64,000 nt of DNA from Pseudomonas californiensis (GCF_021147775.1 NZ_JAGTPK010000021.1:30203-94202); one strand, 5' to 3'. Shown: positions 1-9,254, counted from the first letter of the stretch. Numbers and translations: made by a program. The notes: generated by a model from the letters alone, not told the origin.

Positions 1-1
1 C

Positions 2-487
2 GAGGGCAAGCAACTGACCCTGGCGCAAGCCCTGGATGAACTGACCCTGAGCCTGATGGAAGGTATCGGCGGTTCGATGGGTCCGTTGTACGGCAGCCTG
101 TTCATCGGCATGGCCGACGAAGTCCGTGCCAGTGAGGAAATCGACGCCGCCACCTTCGCCCATTTGCTGCGCGGCGGTCTGACCTCGTTGCAGGACATCA
201 CCGAAGCCGGCGTTGGCGACAAGTGTCTTATGGACACGCTGATCCCGGCTGTGGAAGCCTTCGAGAAAGTCCATGCAGCCGGTGCATCATTTGCCGAAGC
301 ACTGGTCGCCATGAAAGCCGCCGCCTCGCAAGGCCGCGACTCCACGCGGGATCTGGTGGCAAAGATCGGCCGCGCCAGCCGCCTGGGCGAGCGGTCCCTG
401 GGGGTGCTGGATGCCGGTGCGGTTTCGTGCTGCCTGATCCTGACCCGCCTGGCCGACTCCGTGCAGCCAAGGCTGGTCCAGGCCTGA
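2..487 (+). CDS. Dihydroxyacetone kinase DhaL-type subunit or domain, 5' truncated by the window edge
   Basis: The reading frame is open from the first bases to a TGA at 485-487, so only the C-terminal part (about 161 residues) is visible. It has the glycine-rich DhaL signature GGSMGPLYGSLF and later the small-residue helix GERSLGVLDAGAVSC, typical of the nucleotide-binding helical barrel that phosphorylates dihydroxyacetone, either with ATP (fused DhaK) or through DhaM in PTS-type systems. The Asp cluster that binds Mg-ADP lies upstream of the window. From this fragment I cannot tell a free DhaL from the C-terminal domain of a fused DAK enzyme. The next gene on this strand is 834 bp away, so this ends its operon. 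Confidence 0.82.
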   Translation, partial: EGKQLTLAQALDELTLSLMEGIGGSMGPLYGSLFIGMADEVRASEEIDAATFAHLLRGGLTSLQDITEAGVGDKCLMDTLIPAVEAFEKVHAAGASFAEALVAMKAAASQGRDSTRDLVAKIGRASRLGERSLGVLDAGAVSCCLILTRLADSVQPRLVQA

Positions 488-820
488 GGCCTTCATCAAA
501 TGTCCTGTGAATACTGGACCTGCCGCCCCCTTCGTCAGCAAGCTGACCAGTATGGTTTTTGTTTTGGCCGTTCGGGACCGTGGATTCAGCTGGATGTGCG
601 CTCGGTTCAGGTCACCTTCTCGCCCCTCGGCGACCCACTTTGATGGGGCCAGAGTGGGCAAAGCCCCAGGCTCCGGTTGGGTCCGCCCGCGGCGGAGCCC
701 TTCGTCCTGACCCTGATCCGGCGGTCGCTGCAACGGATCAGCGTCAGAACTCAGCCTGCACCTTACGTCGCGTTCTGCGGTGTGGCAGCTATCGGGGTAG
801 AAAGGCGCTGTTTGGTTTTG

Positions 821-844
821 GCTCTGCCGTGGCGGGGCTTTTTC
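821..844 (+). terminator. Rho-independent terminator
   Basis: GCTCTGCC at 821-828 pairs throughout with GGCGGGGC at 831-838 (two G-U pairs, very short loop), followed by five T residues. It lies about 330 bp after the DhaL stop, so it may end a longer 3' UTR or an unrecognised transcript. Confidence 0.6.
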
Positions 845-1090
845 GATTCTGATCGCTGAGCCGATAGGGAGCCGACATTTTCAGGGAACATACTTGCCTG
901 TTCGTCAGCAAACAACAGCGCAAAGACCAGCTCCTGCTCAAGCTCCTGAATGACCCGCGTGACCGAAGGCTTCGAGCTGACGCAAATCCATAAACACGCC
1001 TTGATAAACACAGAGACTGAAGGAAAATCAGAACACCAGACTCCCGGTGACAAGCGCAAAAGTCTACACGCTGTCGGCCTGAATTTCGCT

Positions 1091-1117
1091 CGGGGCCGGC
1101 TCCGCGAACCGGCCCCG
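1091..1117. repeat. GC-rich inverted repeat
   Basis: CGGGGCCGG at 1091-1099 is the exact reverse complement of CCGGCCCCG at 1109-1117, with a 9-nt loop. No T-run follows on either strand, so it is either a Rho-dependent 3' end or a REP-like element. Confidence 0.4.
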
Positions 1118-1180
1118 ATGGTGCATTAGCGCCCCAGAATAAATCATTCAGCACAGTCCCGACCCAGCCATACATTCAGA

Positions 1181-1199
1181 AATGTGCTGTCTGCACATT
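1181..1199. promoter_or_regulatory. Perfect inverted repeat upstream of the cytosine operon (candidate operator)
   Basis: AATGTGC (1181-1187) and GCACATT (1193-1199) are perfect 7-bp arms around TGTCT. The centre is about 132 bp upstream of the codB-like start, a plausible place for the co-transcribed PucR activator or another regulator to bind. There is no functional evidence. Confidence 0.3.
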
Positions 1200-1321
1200 C
1201 ATGTCTGTGAAGAACGCTCGCTTTTTCGCTGTTTTTTCAGCCTCGTAAAACGGGCGTGGTTATTGCTGTGACTCCAGTCAGACACTCAAACCGAACCACG
1301 CTGGCGATCTGGAGAATAGAC

Positions 1322-2587
1322 ATGAGTTCACCTGGAGAATTTCCGTTGACTGAAGCCCCCAGGGAGGCGCGCAGAGGGCTGCTGTCTATCTCGATGGTGC
1401 TGTTCAGTTTCACCTTCTTTACCGGCACGATGTTCGCAGGCGGCAAGCTGGGGCTGGCGTTCGAGTTCGTTGACATGCTCTGGATAGCCGTCATCGGCAA
1501 CAGCCTGCTGGCTTTGTATGCCGCGGCGCTGGCGTTCATTGCCTCGCGCAGTGGTCTGAACACGGTACTGATGGGCCGCTTCTGCTTTGGCGAAGCGGGC
1601 AGCCGGCTGTCAGACTCGCTGCTTGGTTTTGCAGAACTGGGCTGGTACGCCTGGGGTACCGCCACCGTGGCCATCGTTCTGGTCAAGATGCTCGATCTGG
1701 CGAGCGGTTTTACCTTCCCGCTCATGGTGCTCTTCGGTCTCGGCTTCAGCGTTACCGCCATCATCGGCTACAAAGGGCTGGACGTGCTGTCGCGGTTATC
1801 GGTACCGCTCATGTTCGTGCTGCTGATCGTCTCGATGTACCTCGCCACGCGAGACATCGGCGGTTTCCAGAAGCTGGCGGCAGTGATTCCACAGGAAACG
1901 ATGAGCGTGTCCGCTGCCATCACCATGGTGTTCGGGACCTTTGCCAGCGGCGCCACGCAAGCCACCAACTGGACGCGTCTGTCGCGTTCCGGCCGGGTCG
2001 CGGTCACTGCCAGCCTGGTCAGTTTCCTGCTGGGCAACGGCCTGATGGTCGTCGCAGGCGCCTGGTGTGCCATCGTGTATCAGCAGGCCGATATCGTTGA
2101 AGTGATGATGCTGCAAGGTTTGTCGTTTGCGGCGGTCATCATGCTTTGCCTCAACCTGTGGACCATCCAGGGGCCGACGATCTACAACGTTTCGGCCGCC
2201 GCCTGTCATCTGGTACGCAGCGAGCGTCGGCGCACCATGACCCTGGGCGCGGCCGCAGTGGGTGTGGTGCTGGCCATTGGCGGCATGTACGAGATGCTCA
2301 TCCCGTTTCTGGTCCTGCTGGGGTCGATCATTCCCCCGGTCGGCGGCGTGATCATGGCTGATTTCTGGTATCGCCATCGTGGCAAGTACCCGGCGCTGGC
2401 CAGCGTGACATTGCCACGCTACAACGTGCGCGGACTGTCTGCCTACGCAGTTGGCGCGCTGCTGGCTTATTTTTCACCCTGGATCGCGCCTCTGGTCGGG
2501 ATCGTGGCGTCGGGCATTACCTACATCGTGCTGCTTCAGATCACGGCACGCCGCTCGGTCAGTATCACCGCGCAGGGGGACCATTGA
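1322..2587 (+). CDS. codB: Cytosine/purine permease, NCS1 family (CodB-like)
   Basis: 421 residues, close to E. coli CodB (about 419), with about 12 hydrophobic segments along its length and an N-terminal FTGTMFAGGKLGLAF stretch typical of nucleobase:cation symporters. It should import cytosine (or a related pyrimidine or purine) across the inner membrane. The frame is open to 1256, but ATG 1322 is preceded by GGAG at good spacing and gives the family length, so I chose it. The stop overlaps the TTG start of the PucR gene by 4 nt, and codA follows, so substrate uptake, regulation and deamination are one operon. The exact base transported is inferred from codA. Confidence 0.88.
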   Translation: MSSPGEFPLTEAPREARRGLLSISMVLFSFTFFTGTMFAGGKLGLAFEFVDMLWIAVIGNSLLALYAAALAFIASRSGLNTVLMGRFCFGEAGSRLSDSLLGFAELGWYAWGTATVAIVLVKMLDLASGFTFPLMVLFGLGFSVTAIIGYKGLDVLSRLSVPLMFVLLIVSMYLATRDIGGFQKLAAVIPQETMSVSAAITMVFGTFASGATQATNWTRLSRSGRVAVTASLVSFLLGNGLMVVAGAWCAIVYQQADIVEVMMLQGLSFAAVIMLCLNLWTIQGPTIYNVSAAACHLVRSERRRTMTLGAAAVGVVLAIGGMYEMLIPFLVLLGSIIPPVGGVIMADFWYRHRGKYPALASVTLPRYNVRGLSAYAVGALLAYFSPWIAPLVGIVASGITYIVLLQITARRSVSITAQGDH

Positions 2588-3801
2588 GCCTGACCGTCGA
2601 AGAAATCCTCCAGCTTGCGGGCCTGGAAGAAATGACCGTGCGCGCCGGTGCGCGCAACCTTCACCGAAGCGTGCGCTGGTCTTACGTGGCGGAAAATGAG
2701 GGCATTGCCGAATGGGTGATGGGCGGCGAGCTGGTGTTCATCACTGGGATCAATCATGCGCGCGAAGAAGCCAACTTGCTGAGTCTGGTCAGTGATGGAG
2801 ATGCCTGCGGTATTGCCGGGCTGGTCATTCTCACGGGTGGCGCGTTCATTCAGCACATACCACAAGCCGTCGTCGAGCTTGCAGAGCAGTTGGGACTGCC
2901 ATTGATCGAGCAGCCTTACCTGTTGAAGATGGTGATCGTCACGCACCTGATCGGTACGGCGCTGGTGCAAATGGCTCATACACGGCGTTCGCGCCACGAC
3001 ATCATCGGCCAATTGCTGACCGGCGATTATCCAAGCCTTGCGACCACACGCCAGCGCGCCGCACTGTTGCAACTGCCGGTCGACCAACCCCGCTGCGCAG
3101 TAGCCCTGCGCATGTCCCAGGTCGGCGTGTTATTCGACCGTCACAGCGCAGCCGAGGCCGAGCGGCTTTTGCAGCTCACCCGCCAACGCGTGCAGGACCA
3201 ACTGGATGCCTGGTGCCAAAATTTCCCGGCGCCGCTGCCTGTCATCGCCCAGGGTGACCTGTTCGTTCTGCTGCTGCCCGACCTCTCTGCGTTACGGATT
3301 GAACTGGCGCAATTGCACCGGTCACTGAGGGCGCTGACGGGCGACCTGTCAGTGTTCATGGGCCTGTCCCAGCCAGTGCAGGATTGCGGCCACTATCGTC
3401 GAGCGCTCAATGAAGCCCGCCAGGCACTGGAGGTTGCGGAAAACCTGCGCCCGGCGACCGGGCTGTGTGATTTCAGTGAGCTGGGCGTGCTACGCCTGCT
3501 GCAGGGGATCGGTGACCGCTCGATCATCGACGCGTTTGTCAGCCAGACCCTGACGCCGATGGTCGAAACCGGCCGCAAGCGTCCCCACACACTGATCGAA
3601 ACCCTGGACGCGCTGTTACGCGAGAACGGCAACGCCATCAAGGCCGCACAACGTCTGAACATTCATCGCAACACCCTCAACCAACGGATCCAGCGCATCG
3701 AGCAGCAAAGCAGACAGTCGCTCGATGATCCCCTGTTTCGTATGAACGCTTCGGTCGCCCTGCTGATATGGCGTATGACCGAAGCCCAAGGCAAGGAATA
3801 A
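2584..3801 (+). CDS. PucR-family transcriptional regulator
   Basis: 405 residues. The N-terminal half (about 1-125, starting LTVEEILQLAGLEEMTVRAG) is the PucR purine-catabolism regulator domain. The C-terminal 60 residues (LIETLDALLRENGNAIKAAQRLNIHRNTLNQRIQRIE) are the helix-turn-helix that defines the PucR/CdaR group; a GGDEF-like middle is usual for the group. It probably senses cytosine or a derivative and activates its own operon. Translation begins at a TTG overlapping the permease stop (ATTGA), implying coupling. The codA start follows 3 nt after the stop. Confidence 0.85.
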   Translation: MSLTVEEILQLAGLEEMTVRAGARNLHRSVRWSYVAENEGIAEWVMGGELVFITGINHAREEANLLSLVSDGDACGIAGLVILTGGAFIQHIPQAVVELAEQLGLPLIEQPYLLKMVIVTHLIGTALVQMAHTRRSRHDIIGQLLTGDYPSLATTRQRAALLQLPVDQPRCAVALRMSQVGVLFDRHSAAEAERLLQLTRQRVQDQLDAWCQNFPAPLPVIAQGDLFVLLLPDLSALRIELAQLHRSLRALTGDLSVFMGLSQPVQDCGHYRRALNEARQALEVAENLRPATGLCDFSELGVLRLLQGIGDRSIIDAFVSQTLTPMVETGRKRPHTLIETLDALLRENGNAIKAAQRLNIHRNTLNQRIQRIEQQSRQSLDDPLFRMNASVALLIWRMTEAQGKE

Positions 3802-3804
3802 ATC

Positions 3805-5055
3805 ATGCACATCATCAACGCCCGCCTGCGTGGCAAACAGGGTCTGTACCGAATCGAACTGGACGGTGCTTACATCAAAGCCATCAAGGCGCAGCCTCAC
3901 GTCGCCACACTCACTGGCCCGAACGACAGGGATGCTGAGCAGAATCTGGTGGTCGCGCCTTTCGTGGAACCGCACATCCATCTGGACGCCACCCTCACGG
4001 CCGGTGAGCCGAAGTGGAACATGAGCGGCACGCTGTTCGAAGGTATCGAGCGCTGGGCAGAGCGAAAGGAGCTCACCACCCATGAGGACACCAAGAACCG
4101 TGCCCGCAAAACCATCGACATGCTGGTCGATCATGGCATTCAGCATGTGCGGACTCACGTAGATGTCACCGACCCGTCGCTTGCTGCGCTCAAGGCGATG
4201 CTGGAGGTGCGTGATGAAACCCGGCATCTGATCGATATGCAGATTGTCGCCTTTCCTCAGGAAGGCATCGAATCCTTCGCCAATGGTCGGGCGCTGATGA
4301 CCGAAGCCATCGCCATGGGCGCCGATGTGGTCGGCGGCATCCCGCACTTCGAGAACACCCGCGATCAAGGGGTCTCTTCGGTGAAGTTTCTGATGGACCT
4401 GGCCGAGCGTACGGGCTGTCTGGTGGATGTGCATTGTGACGAGACCGATGACCCTCAGTCGCGCTTTCTGGAGGTGCTCGCCGAAGAAGCGCGGGTGCGG
4501 GACATGGGCGCACGCGTGACCGCCAGCCACACAGTCGCGATGGGCTCCTACGACAATGCTTACTGCTACAAACTGTTTCGCCTGCTCAAGCTTTCCGGCA
4601 TCAATTTCATTTCATGCCCGACCGAAAGCATTCATCTGCAAGGCCGTTTTGACAGCTACCCAAAACGACGCGGTCTGACGCGCGTCGCCGAAATTGACCG
4701 CGCGGGGATGAACATTTGCTTTGGTCAGGACTCCATCGTCGATCCTTGGTATCCGCTCGGCAATGGCAATATTCTGCGCATACTGGAAGCCGGCCTGCAC
4801 ATTTGCCACATGCTGGGCTACGAAGACCTCAAGCGCTCGCTGGACCTGATCACCGATAACGCGGCGCGCACCCTGAACCTGGGTGAGCGTTATGGTATCG
4901 AGGTGGGACGCCCGGCCAACCTGCTGATACTCTCAGCGCCCGACGATTACGAGATGGTACGCAGCCAGGGGCAGGCACTGGTTTCGATACGCGCTGGCAA
5001 GGTGCTGATGCAACGTACGCCGGCTCGAACAGAACGCTTTGATCGTCAGGCGTAA
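3805..5055 (+). CDS. codA: Cytosine deaminase
   Basis: 416 residues, amidohydrolase superfamily. It converts cytosine to uracil and ammonia in the cytosol. Metal and catalytic residues expected for CodA are present: H57 and H59 (EPHIHLDAT), H210 and E213 (VDVHCDETDD), H242 (TASHTVAMG) and D309 (CFGQDSIVDPW). Length is close to E. coli CodA (about 426). The ATG lies 3 nt after the PucR stop. The permease partner upstream supports cytosine as substrate, but isocytosine or creatinine-type deamination by close relatives cannot be excluded from sequence alone. Confidence 0.9.
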   Translation: MHIINARLRGKQGLYRIELDGAYIKAIKAQPHVATLTGPNDRDAEQNLVVAPFVEPHIHLDATLTAGEPKWNMSGTLFEGIERWAERKELTTHEDTKNRARKTIDMLVDHGIQHVRTHVDVTDPSLAALKAMLEVRDETRHLIDMQIVAFPQEGIESFANGRALMTEAIAMGADVVGGIPHFENTRDQGVSSVKFLMDLAERTGCLVDVHCDETDDPQSRFLEVLAEEARVRDMGARVTASHTVAMGSYDNAYCYKLFRLLKLSGINFISCPTESIHLQGRFDSYPKRRGLTRVAEIDRAGMNICFGQDSIVDPWYPLGNGNILRILEAGLHICHMLGYEDLKRSLDLITDNAARTLNLGERYGIEVGRPANLLILSAPDDYEMVRSQGQALVSIRAGKVLMQRTPARTERFDRQA

Positions 5056-5082
5056 CAGGTCTTGATCGTTTGCACTGAATGG

Positions 5083-5108
5083 CATCAGCGGGTTGCGACC
5101 GGCTGATG
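5083..5108 (+). terminator. Hairpin after the cytosine operon (weak terminator candidate)
   Basis: CATCAGC (5083-5089) pairs with GCTGATG (5102-5108), and the inner GGT/ACC can extend the stem. No T-run follows, so it is only a candidate 3' end between codA and crtZ. Confidence 0.3.
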
Positions 5109-5184
5109 ATCAGAGCCTGTGAACCGGATCGAACGCTCGCAGGCTTTTGACAGTCCGATGGCAAGGACTCTTGAGGACAAACGG

Positions 5185-5721
5185 ATGTTATTCAACACGC
5201 TGGTGTTTCTGGCCACGCTCATCGGCATGGAAGGCTTCGCGTTCCTTGCCCACAAATACGTCATGCACGGCTGGGGCTGGGGCTGGCATCGCTCTCATCA
5301 CGAACCCCGGACTGGCTGGTTCGAGAAAAACGATTTATATGCCGTGGTATCCGCAGGCGTAGCTATCGTGCTGATTGCCCTAGGAACCCAGGGCATGCAC
5401 CCGCTGGAATGGATTGGCGCGGGTATGACCGGTTATGGCCTGCTGTACTTCATCGCCCATGACGGGTTGGTGCATCGACGCTGGCCATTCAAAATGGTCC
5501 CGAGAAGCGGTTATTCCAAACGCCTTTATCAGGCGCACCTGATGCACCATGCGGTATCAGGCAAGGAGCGTTGCGTGTCATTCGGCTTTCTGTATGCGCC
5601 TTCAACCGCCCGACTGAAGGCACAACTGCGTGAACTTCACGGCGGACCGCTCAATAAAAACGACGAGGACGGTGCCACAACTCCTTTGGACGCTCGGGAT
5701 AGCGTCGAACCCGCGAAGTAG
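5185..5721 (+). CDS. crtZ: Beta-carotene hydroxylase
   Basis: 178 residues. A di-iron membrane hydroxylase that adds the 3 and 3' hydroxyls to beta-carotene, giving zeaxanthin. All histidine boxes are visible: H23/H28 (AHKYVMH), H35/H38/H39 (HRSHH), H92/H97 (HDGLVH) and H118/H121/H122 (HLMHH). Four hydrophobic stretches fit the integral membrane fold. The frame is open to 5119, but ATG 5185 has GAGG upstream and matches the family N-terminus. It converges on crtB and overlaps its 3' end by 71 bp, the arrangement I recall for Pantoea-type clusters. The last 20 residues are polar and poorly conserved. Confidence 0.93.
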   Translation: MLFNTLVFLATLIGMEGFAFLAHKYVMHGWGWGWHRSHHEPRTGWFEKNDLYAVVSAGVAIVLIALGTQGMHPLEWIGAGMTGYGLLYFIAHDGLVHRRWPFKMVPRSGYSKRLYQAHLMHHAVSGKERCVSFGFLYAPSTARLKAQLRELHGGPLNKNDEDGATTPLDARDSVEPAK

Positions 5722-6589
5722 TGGCATGCCACGCTCCGCTGATGACCAGCCGCAGCTTGTCCAGTTTTGAAGTGGACTGGCGCGAATCCCAGGCGCGTGG
5801 CCCGGCGTCACGCACCTTGACCCCGATTTCCCGGTAAACAGCCCTCGCTGTGGCGACGGCCCAGGCGGATCGCCAGCGAAGCGAAGCAAGCCCGGCTTGC
5901 GCACTGACGTAATAAGGCTCAGCCAGATCAACCAGTCGCTGCGCCAGGATCGCCAGCTGTGGGCGGTATTGCGGTGAAGCAAGCTGATCACGCGGGATGC
6001 CCATCTCGGCCAGCCAGTCCGCGGGCAGATAACACCGGCCAACAGCAGCATCCTCGACGATGTCGCGCGCAATATTGGTCAATTGAAAGGCCAGACCCAG
6101 ATCGCAGGCGCGGTCCAGGGTCTTTTCATCGCTGACATCCATGACCTGCGCCATCATCAGCCCGACCACGCCCGCCACGTGATAACAGTACTCCAGCGTG
6201 TCCCCGATGCTGCGGTATTCACGCTGACTCACATCCATGGCAAAGCCGGCGAGATGCGCCAGCGCATAGTCCTGACGAATCCGATGGCGATACACCACGT
6301 CCTTGAACGCCGCGAAAGCTGGGTCCTCCACCGGCAGCCCTGCGTAGACCGCATGCGTCTGCGCGATCAATGCTTCAAGGCGTTCAAGGGTTTCTGCTTC
6401 GCTGAGCACAGTAGCGTCATGTCCGGCTTCCTGACCATCGATGACGTCGTCGCAATGGCGACTCCAGGCGTACAGCATGACAGCGCTGCGCCGGGTAACC
6501 GGATCAAACAGTTGCGAGGCCGCCGCGAAGCTCTTCGAACCGACAGTGATGCTTTGCGTAGCGTGATCCATGAGCGCTTGATCGTTCAT
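5651..6589 (-). CDS. crtB: Phytoene synthase
   Basis: 312 residues. Condenses two geranylgeranyl diphosphates into 15-cis-phytoene. Both Asp-rich Mg-binding motifs of squalene/phytoene synthases are present: RHCDDVID near residues 45-51 and NIARDIVEDAAVGR in the second half. ATG 6589 (MNDQALMDHA) matches the known CrtB N-terminus and has GGTGA upstream. An alternative ATG at 6604 overlaps the crtI stop as ATGA and would add five residues. It is the last gene of the idi2-crtX-Y-I-B operon and overlaps crtZ tail to tail. Confidence 0.93.
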   Translation of the reverse strand: MNDQALMDHATQSITVGSKSFAAASQLFDPVTRRSAVMLYAWSRHCDDVIDGQEAGHDATVLSEAETLERLEALIAQTHAVYAGLPVEDPAFAAFKDVVYRHRIRQDYALAHLAGFAMDVSQREYRSIGDTLEYCYHVAGVVGLMMAQVMDVSDEKTLDRACDLGLAFQLTNIARDIVEDAAVGRCYLPADWLAEMGIPRDQLASPQYRPQLAILAQRLVDLAEPYYVSAQAGLASLRWRSAWAVATARAVYREIGVKVRDAGPRAWDSRQSTSKLDKLRLVISGAWHATTSRVRRYPERPKELWHRPRRFY

Positions 6590-6600
6590 ATTGGTCACCA

Positions 6601-8091
6601 TCATGCGTGCACGTGCTCCAGCATCAGCCCTGCCGTGGCCTTGGCGGAACCAATCACGCCGGGCACTCCCGCGCCAGGATGGGTGCCTGCGCCGACCAGA
6701 TACACGTTGGCCAGGTTGGCGTCACGGTTATGCGGACGGAACCAGGCACTTTGCTGCAGGATCGGTTCGAGCGAAAAAGCCGACCCCAGATGGGCATTCA
6801 GCTCGTCGCGAAAATCGTTGGGGGTGAAAATCCGACTGGTCACCAGGTCTTCACGCAGGCCCGGCATGTAGTACATCTCCAGATAGTCGAAAATCCGGTC
6901 GCGGTACCGCGGCCCTTCCACCTTCCAGTCAATGGGCGCGTTCCCCAGATGCGGAACTGGCGAAAGCACGTAATGACTGGAGCAACCGGGTGGCGCGAGA
7001 CTTGGGTCGGTGATGCAGGGTGCGTGCAGGTACAAGGAAAAATCGTCAGCCAGCGCCTCGCCTTTGAAAATCTCCTGAATCAGCTCGCGATAACGCGGAC
7101 CGAAACAGACCGTGTGGTGCTGCAACTGCGGCTGCGGCCGCTTGAGACCGAAGTGAATGACGAACAGCGAGTTACTGAACCGCTTGCCTTTCAACCGTCG
7201 GCCCTCTTTCACGCCACGCGGATGATGACCCAGCAGGTTGTCGTAGGTGTGCACCACGTCTGCGTTGGATGCAACACAGTCAGCCGGAAAGTGTCGACCG
7301 TCGTGCAACCGGACACCGCTGGCCCGGGCGCCAGTCACCTCGATGCTGGAAACCTCGGCGTTCAGCTCGATGCGCCCGCCAATGTCTTCGAACAGCTTGA
7401 CCATTGCCTGCACCAGCGCACCTGTCCCGCCTTTGGGAAACCAGACGCCCCACTGCCGTTCCAGTGCATGAATCAAGGTGTAGATCGACGACGTGGCAAA
7501 CGGATTACCACCCACCAGCAGTGAGTGAAACGAGAACGCCTGACGCAGCTTTTCGTCTTCGATGAACTCCGAAACCTTGGAGTACACGCTTCGCCAGGCC
7601 TGCAGGCGAGCCAGTTGCGGCCCGGCCTGGACCATGTCACGAAACGACAGAAACGGCACTGCACCCAACTTCAGATAACCTTCCTTGAAGACTGCTTTCG
7701 AATAAGCCAGAAACCGCTGGTAGCCTGCCACGTCCTTGGGATTTAGCGCACCAATCTGACGATCAAGGGATGCCTGGTCATTGGCGTAATCGAACTGAGT
7801 GCCGTCTTCCCAGCACAAGCGATAAAACGGCGAAACCGGTAATAATTCGATGTAATCCGTGATCGATTTTCCTGCGACGGTGAACAACTCTTCGATGGCG
7901 GTCGGGTCGGTGATGACAGTGGGGCCTGCGTCAAAGGTAAAACCTTCGTCCTGATACACATAGGCCCGGCCGCCGGGTTTGTCGCGTTTTTCAAGCAGGG
8001 TCGTCTTTACGCCTGCTGCCTGCAGCCGGATAGCCAGCGCAAGGCCACCGAAACCGGCGCCAATCACTACTGCGCTTTTTGTTTGAGTCAT
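6601..8091 (-). CDS. crtI: Phytoene desaturase (lycopene-forming)
   Basis: 496 residues. A FAD-dependent desaturase that turns phytoene into lycopene in successive steps. The N-terminal dinucleotide fold VVIGAGFGGLALAIRL and the C-terminal bacterial-type signature (VYLVGAGTHPGAGVPGVIGS) are both intact. It starts at ATG 8091, overlapping the crtY stop as ATGA, and its own stop lies against the crtB start, so translation of Y, I and B is probably coupled. Four-step lycopene formation is inferred from the presence of crtY; the sequence does not show step number directly. Confidence 0.95.
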   Translation of the reverse strand: MTQTKSAVVIGAGFGGLALAIRLQAAGVKTTLLEKRDKPGGRAYVYQDEGFTFDAGPTVITDPTAIEELFTVAGKSITDYIELLPVSPFYRLCWEDGTQFDYANDQASLDRQIGALNPKDVAGYQRFLAYSKAVFKEGYLKLGAVPFLSFRDMVQAGPQLARLQAWRSVYSKVSEFIEDEKLRQAFSFHSLLVGGNPFATSSIYTLIHALERQWGVWFPKGGTGALVQAMVKLFEDIGGRIELNAEVSSIEVTGARASGVRLHDGRHFPADCVASNADVVHTYDNLLGHHPRGVKEGRRLKGKRFSNSLFVIHFGLKRPQPQLQHHTVCFGPRYRELIQEIFKGEALADDFSLYLHAPCITDPSLAPPGCSSHYVLSPVPHLGNAPIDWKVEGPRYRDRIFDYLEMYYMPGLREDLVTSRIFTPNDFRDELNAHLGSAFSLEPILQQSAWFRPHNRDANLANVYLVGAGTHPGAGVPGVIGSAKATAGLMLEHVHA

Positions 8092-9254
8092 AAAGAATTT
8101 CCATAATGTCGAGGCCGGTATCGGAGTGCGGCGCGCATGGCCTCACCTACAGGCACTGGCGGTTTGCCCACCAGCACGCGCGCCTTGTCACGCAACAGGC
8201 TGTCGCCTGCATAAAACCGACTGATAAGGCCATCGGACAATCCATAAAAACGTTGCATCACTTGCCAGCGGTTCTCAGGGCGCCCGGCCAGAAACAGCAT
8301 ACGGTTGAGCAAACGGTAGAAACCCTGCTGCTGCCACTGATGGCGAGCAAAGTCGCGAATACCCTTACCCAACACTTGCGCATCAGGCTGCGTTTGACTG
8401 GCAATCCAGTCTGCGAGTTTCACCGCCTGAGGCAGCGAATAGCCCGTGGTGCAGTGAAACAGACCGGCGCGCAGGCCTGAACGTGGCTGCCCTTGGGCCT
8501 CGTGCCAGAAAGCTTCGAAATCGCCGGCCAGAGTGATGGGCAATACGCCCTGCTCTTCACGCAGACAGGCATCAATCTGCCAGCCTTGCTGCTGCGCATA
8601 CTCGGCAATGTGTTCACGCAACTGGTCTGCCGACAATGAGTGCTGATCCACGTAATGGGTGTCTTCGATCAACAGCGTGTCGGCGCTGAACGGCAGCACA
8701 TAGACGAAACGGTAGCCATCGCGTTGCGTGACCCTGGCGTCCATGATAATTGGCGCGTCCAGCCCATGAGGCACACGCAGGCGCAGCAATTGGCCGAGAA
8801 AAGCCTGTTGACCCAATACCATGTGCGCGCTGGGCTGCACGCCGCGACCGTCAATGACCGCATTGGCTTCAAGCCGTGTGCCGTCTGCAAGCAACAGTTC
8901 ATGGGGCGCCAGGCTGGCAATCCGTCGGCCTGTCCAGACGCTGTCACCCAGCGCCGCCGAGATCACTTCGCTGAAGCGCTCGGAGGTGATGCTGGCGTAA
9001 CCACTGTGCATCCGCCGCGAGCGTTCTGGAAAATGCACATCGTAGGCGGGCCATTGTTTCACGACCAAGGGTTCTATCCACTGATGCTGCTCGGCATTGA
9101 GATCACCGTCGTGAAACGACCAGGTGTGGTTGCCGCCAAGCGCGTCCTGCTCTTCAACACACAGGACATTCAATTCCGGACGCCGCTGCTTCAGACGCCA
9201 GGCAATCAGCCCGTTCGCCAGACCGCCACCGGCCAGAATCACGTCATAACGCAT
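8088..9254 (-). CDS. crtY: Lycopene beta-cyclase
   Basis: 388 residues, the usual length of proteobacterial CrtY. Forms the two beta-ionone rings of beta-carotene. The N-terminal DVILAGGGLANGLIAWRL is the flavin-binding motif of this family; LGGNHTWSFHD and GLFHCTTGYSLPQAVKLA are further CrtY-like blocks. I chose ATG 9254 because AGGGG lies 8 nt upstream and MRYDVIL matches the family start; the open frame continues to 9317 without support. It overlaps the end of crtX by 11 nt. Confidence 0.94.
   Translation of the reverse strand: MRYDVILAGGGLANGLIAWRLKQRRPELNVLCVEEQDALGGNHTWSFHDGDLNAEQHQWIEPLVVKQWPAYDVHFPERSRRMHSGYASITSERFSEVISAALGDSVWTGRRIASLAPHELLLADGTRLEANAVIDGRGVQPSAHMVLGQQAFLGQLLRLRVPHGLDAPIIMDARVTQRDGYRFVYVLPFSADTLLIEDTHYVDQHSLSADQLREHIAEYAQQQGWQIDACLREEQGVLPITLAGDFEAFWHEAQGQPRSGLRAGLFHCTTGYSLPQAVKLADWIASQTQPDAQVLGKGIRDFARHQWQQQGFYRLLNRMLFLAGRPENRWQVMQRFYGLSDGLISRFYAGDSLLRDKARVLVGKPPVPVGEAMRAALRYRPRHYGNSL

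Larger units (their letters stand above)
488..1321. other. Gene-less spacer of 834 bp
   Basis: I find no convincing gene here. The short open frames lack ribosome-binding sites and recognisable motifs. The stretch 540-760 resembles, from memory, a dispersed Pseudomonas intergenic repeat (the segment with GGTCACCTTCTCGCC followed by GGCGACCCACTTT). It also contains a Rho-independent terminator at 821-844, a GC hairpin at 1091-1117 and a perfect inverted repeat at 1181-1199 ahead of the cytosine operon. Confidence 0.5.

Noticed and set aside
3616..4530. Long open frame (304 codons) antisense to codA
   Set aside because: It covers codA and the end of the PucR gene, which have clear motifs and ribosome-binding sites. 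High-GC genes often leave such antisense frames open.
6607..7524. 305-codon frame antisense to crtI
   Set aside because: No motif, no ribosome-binding site, and wholly inside crtI.
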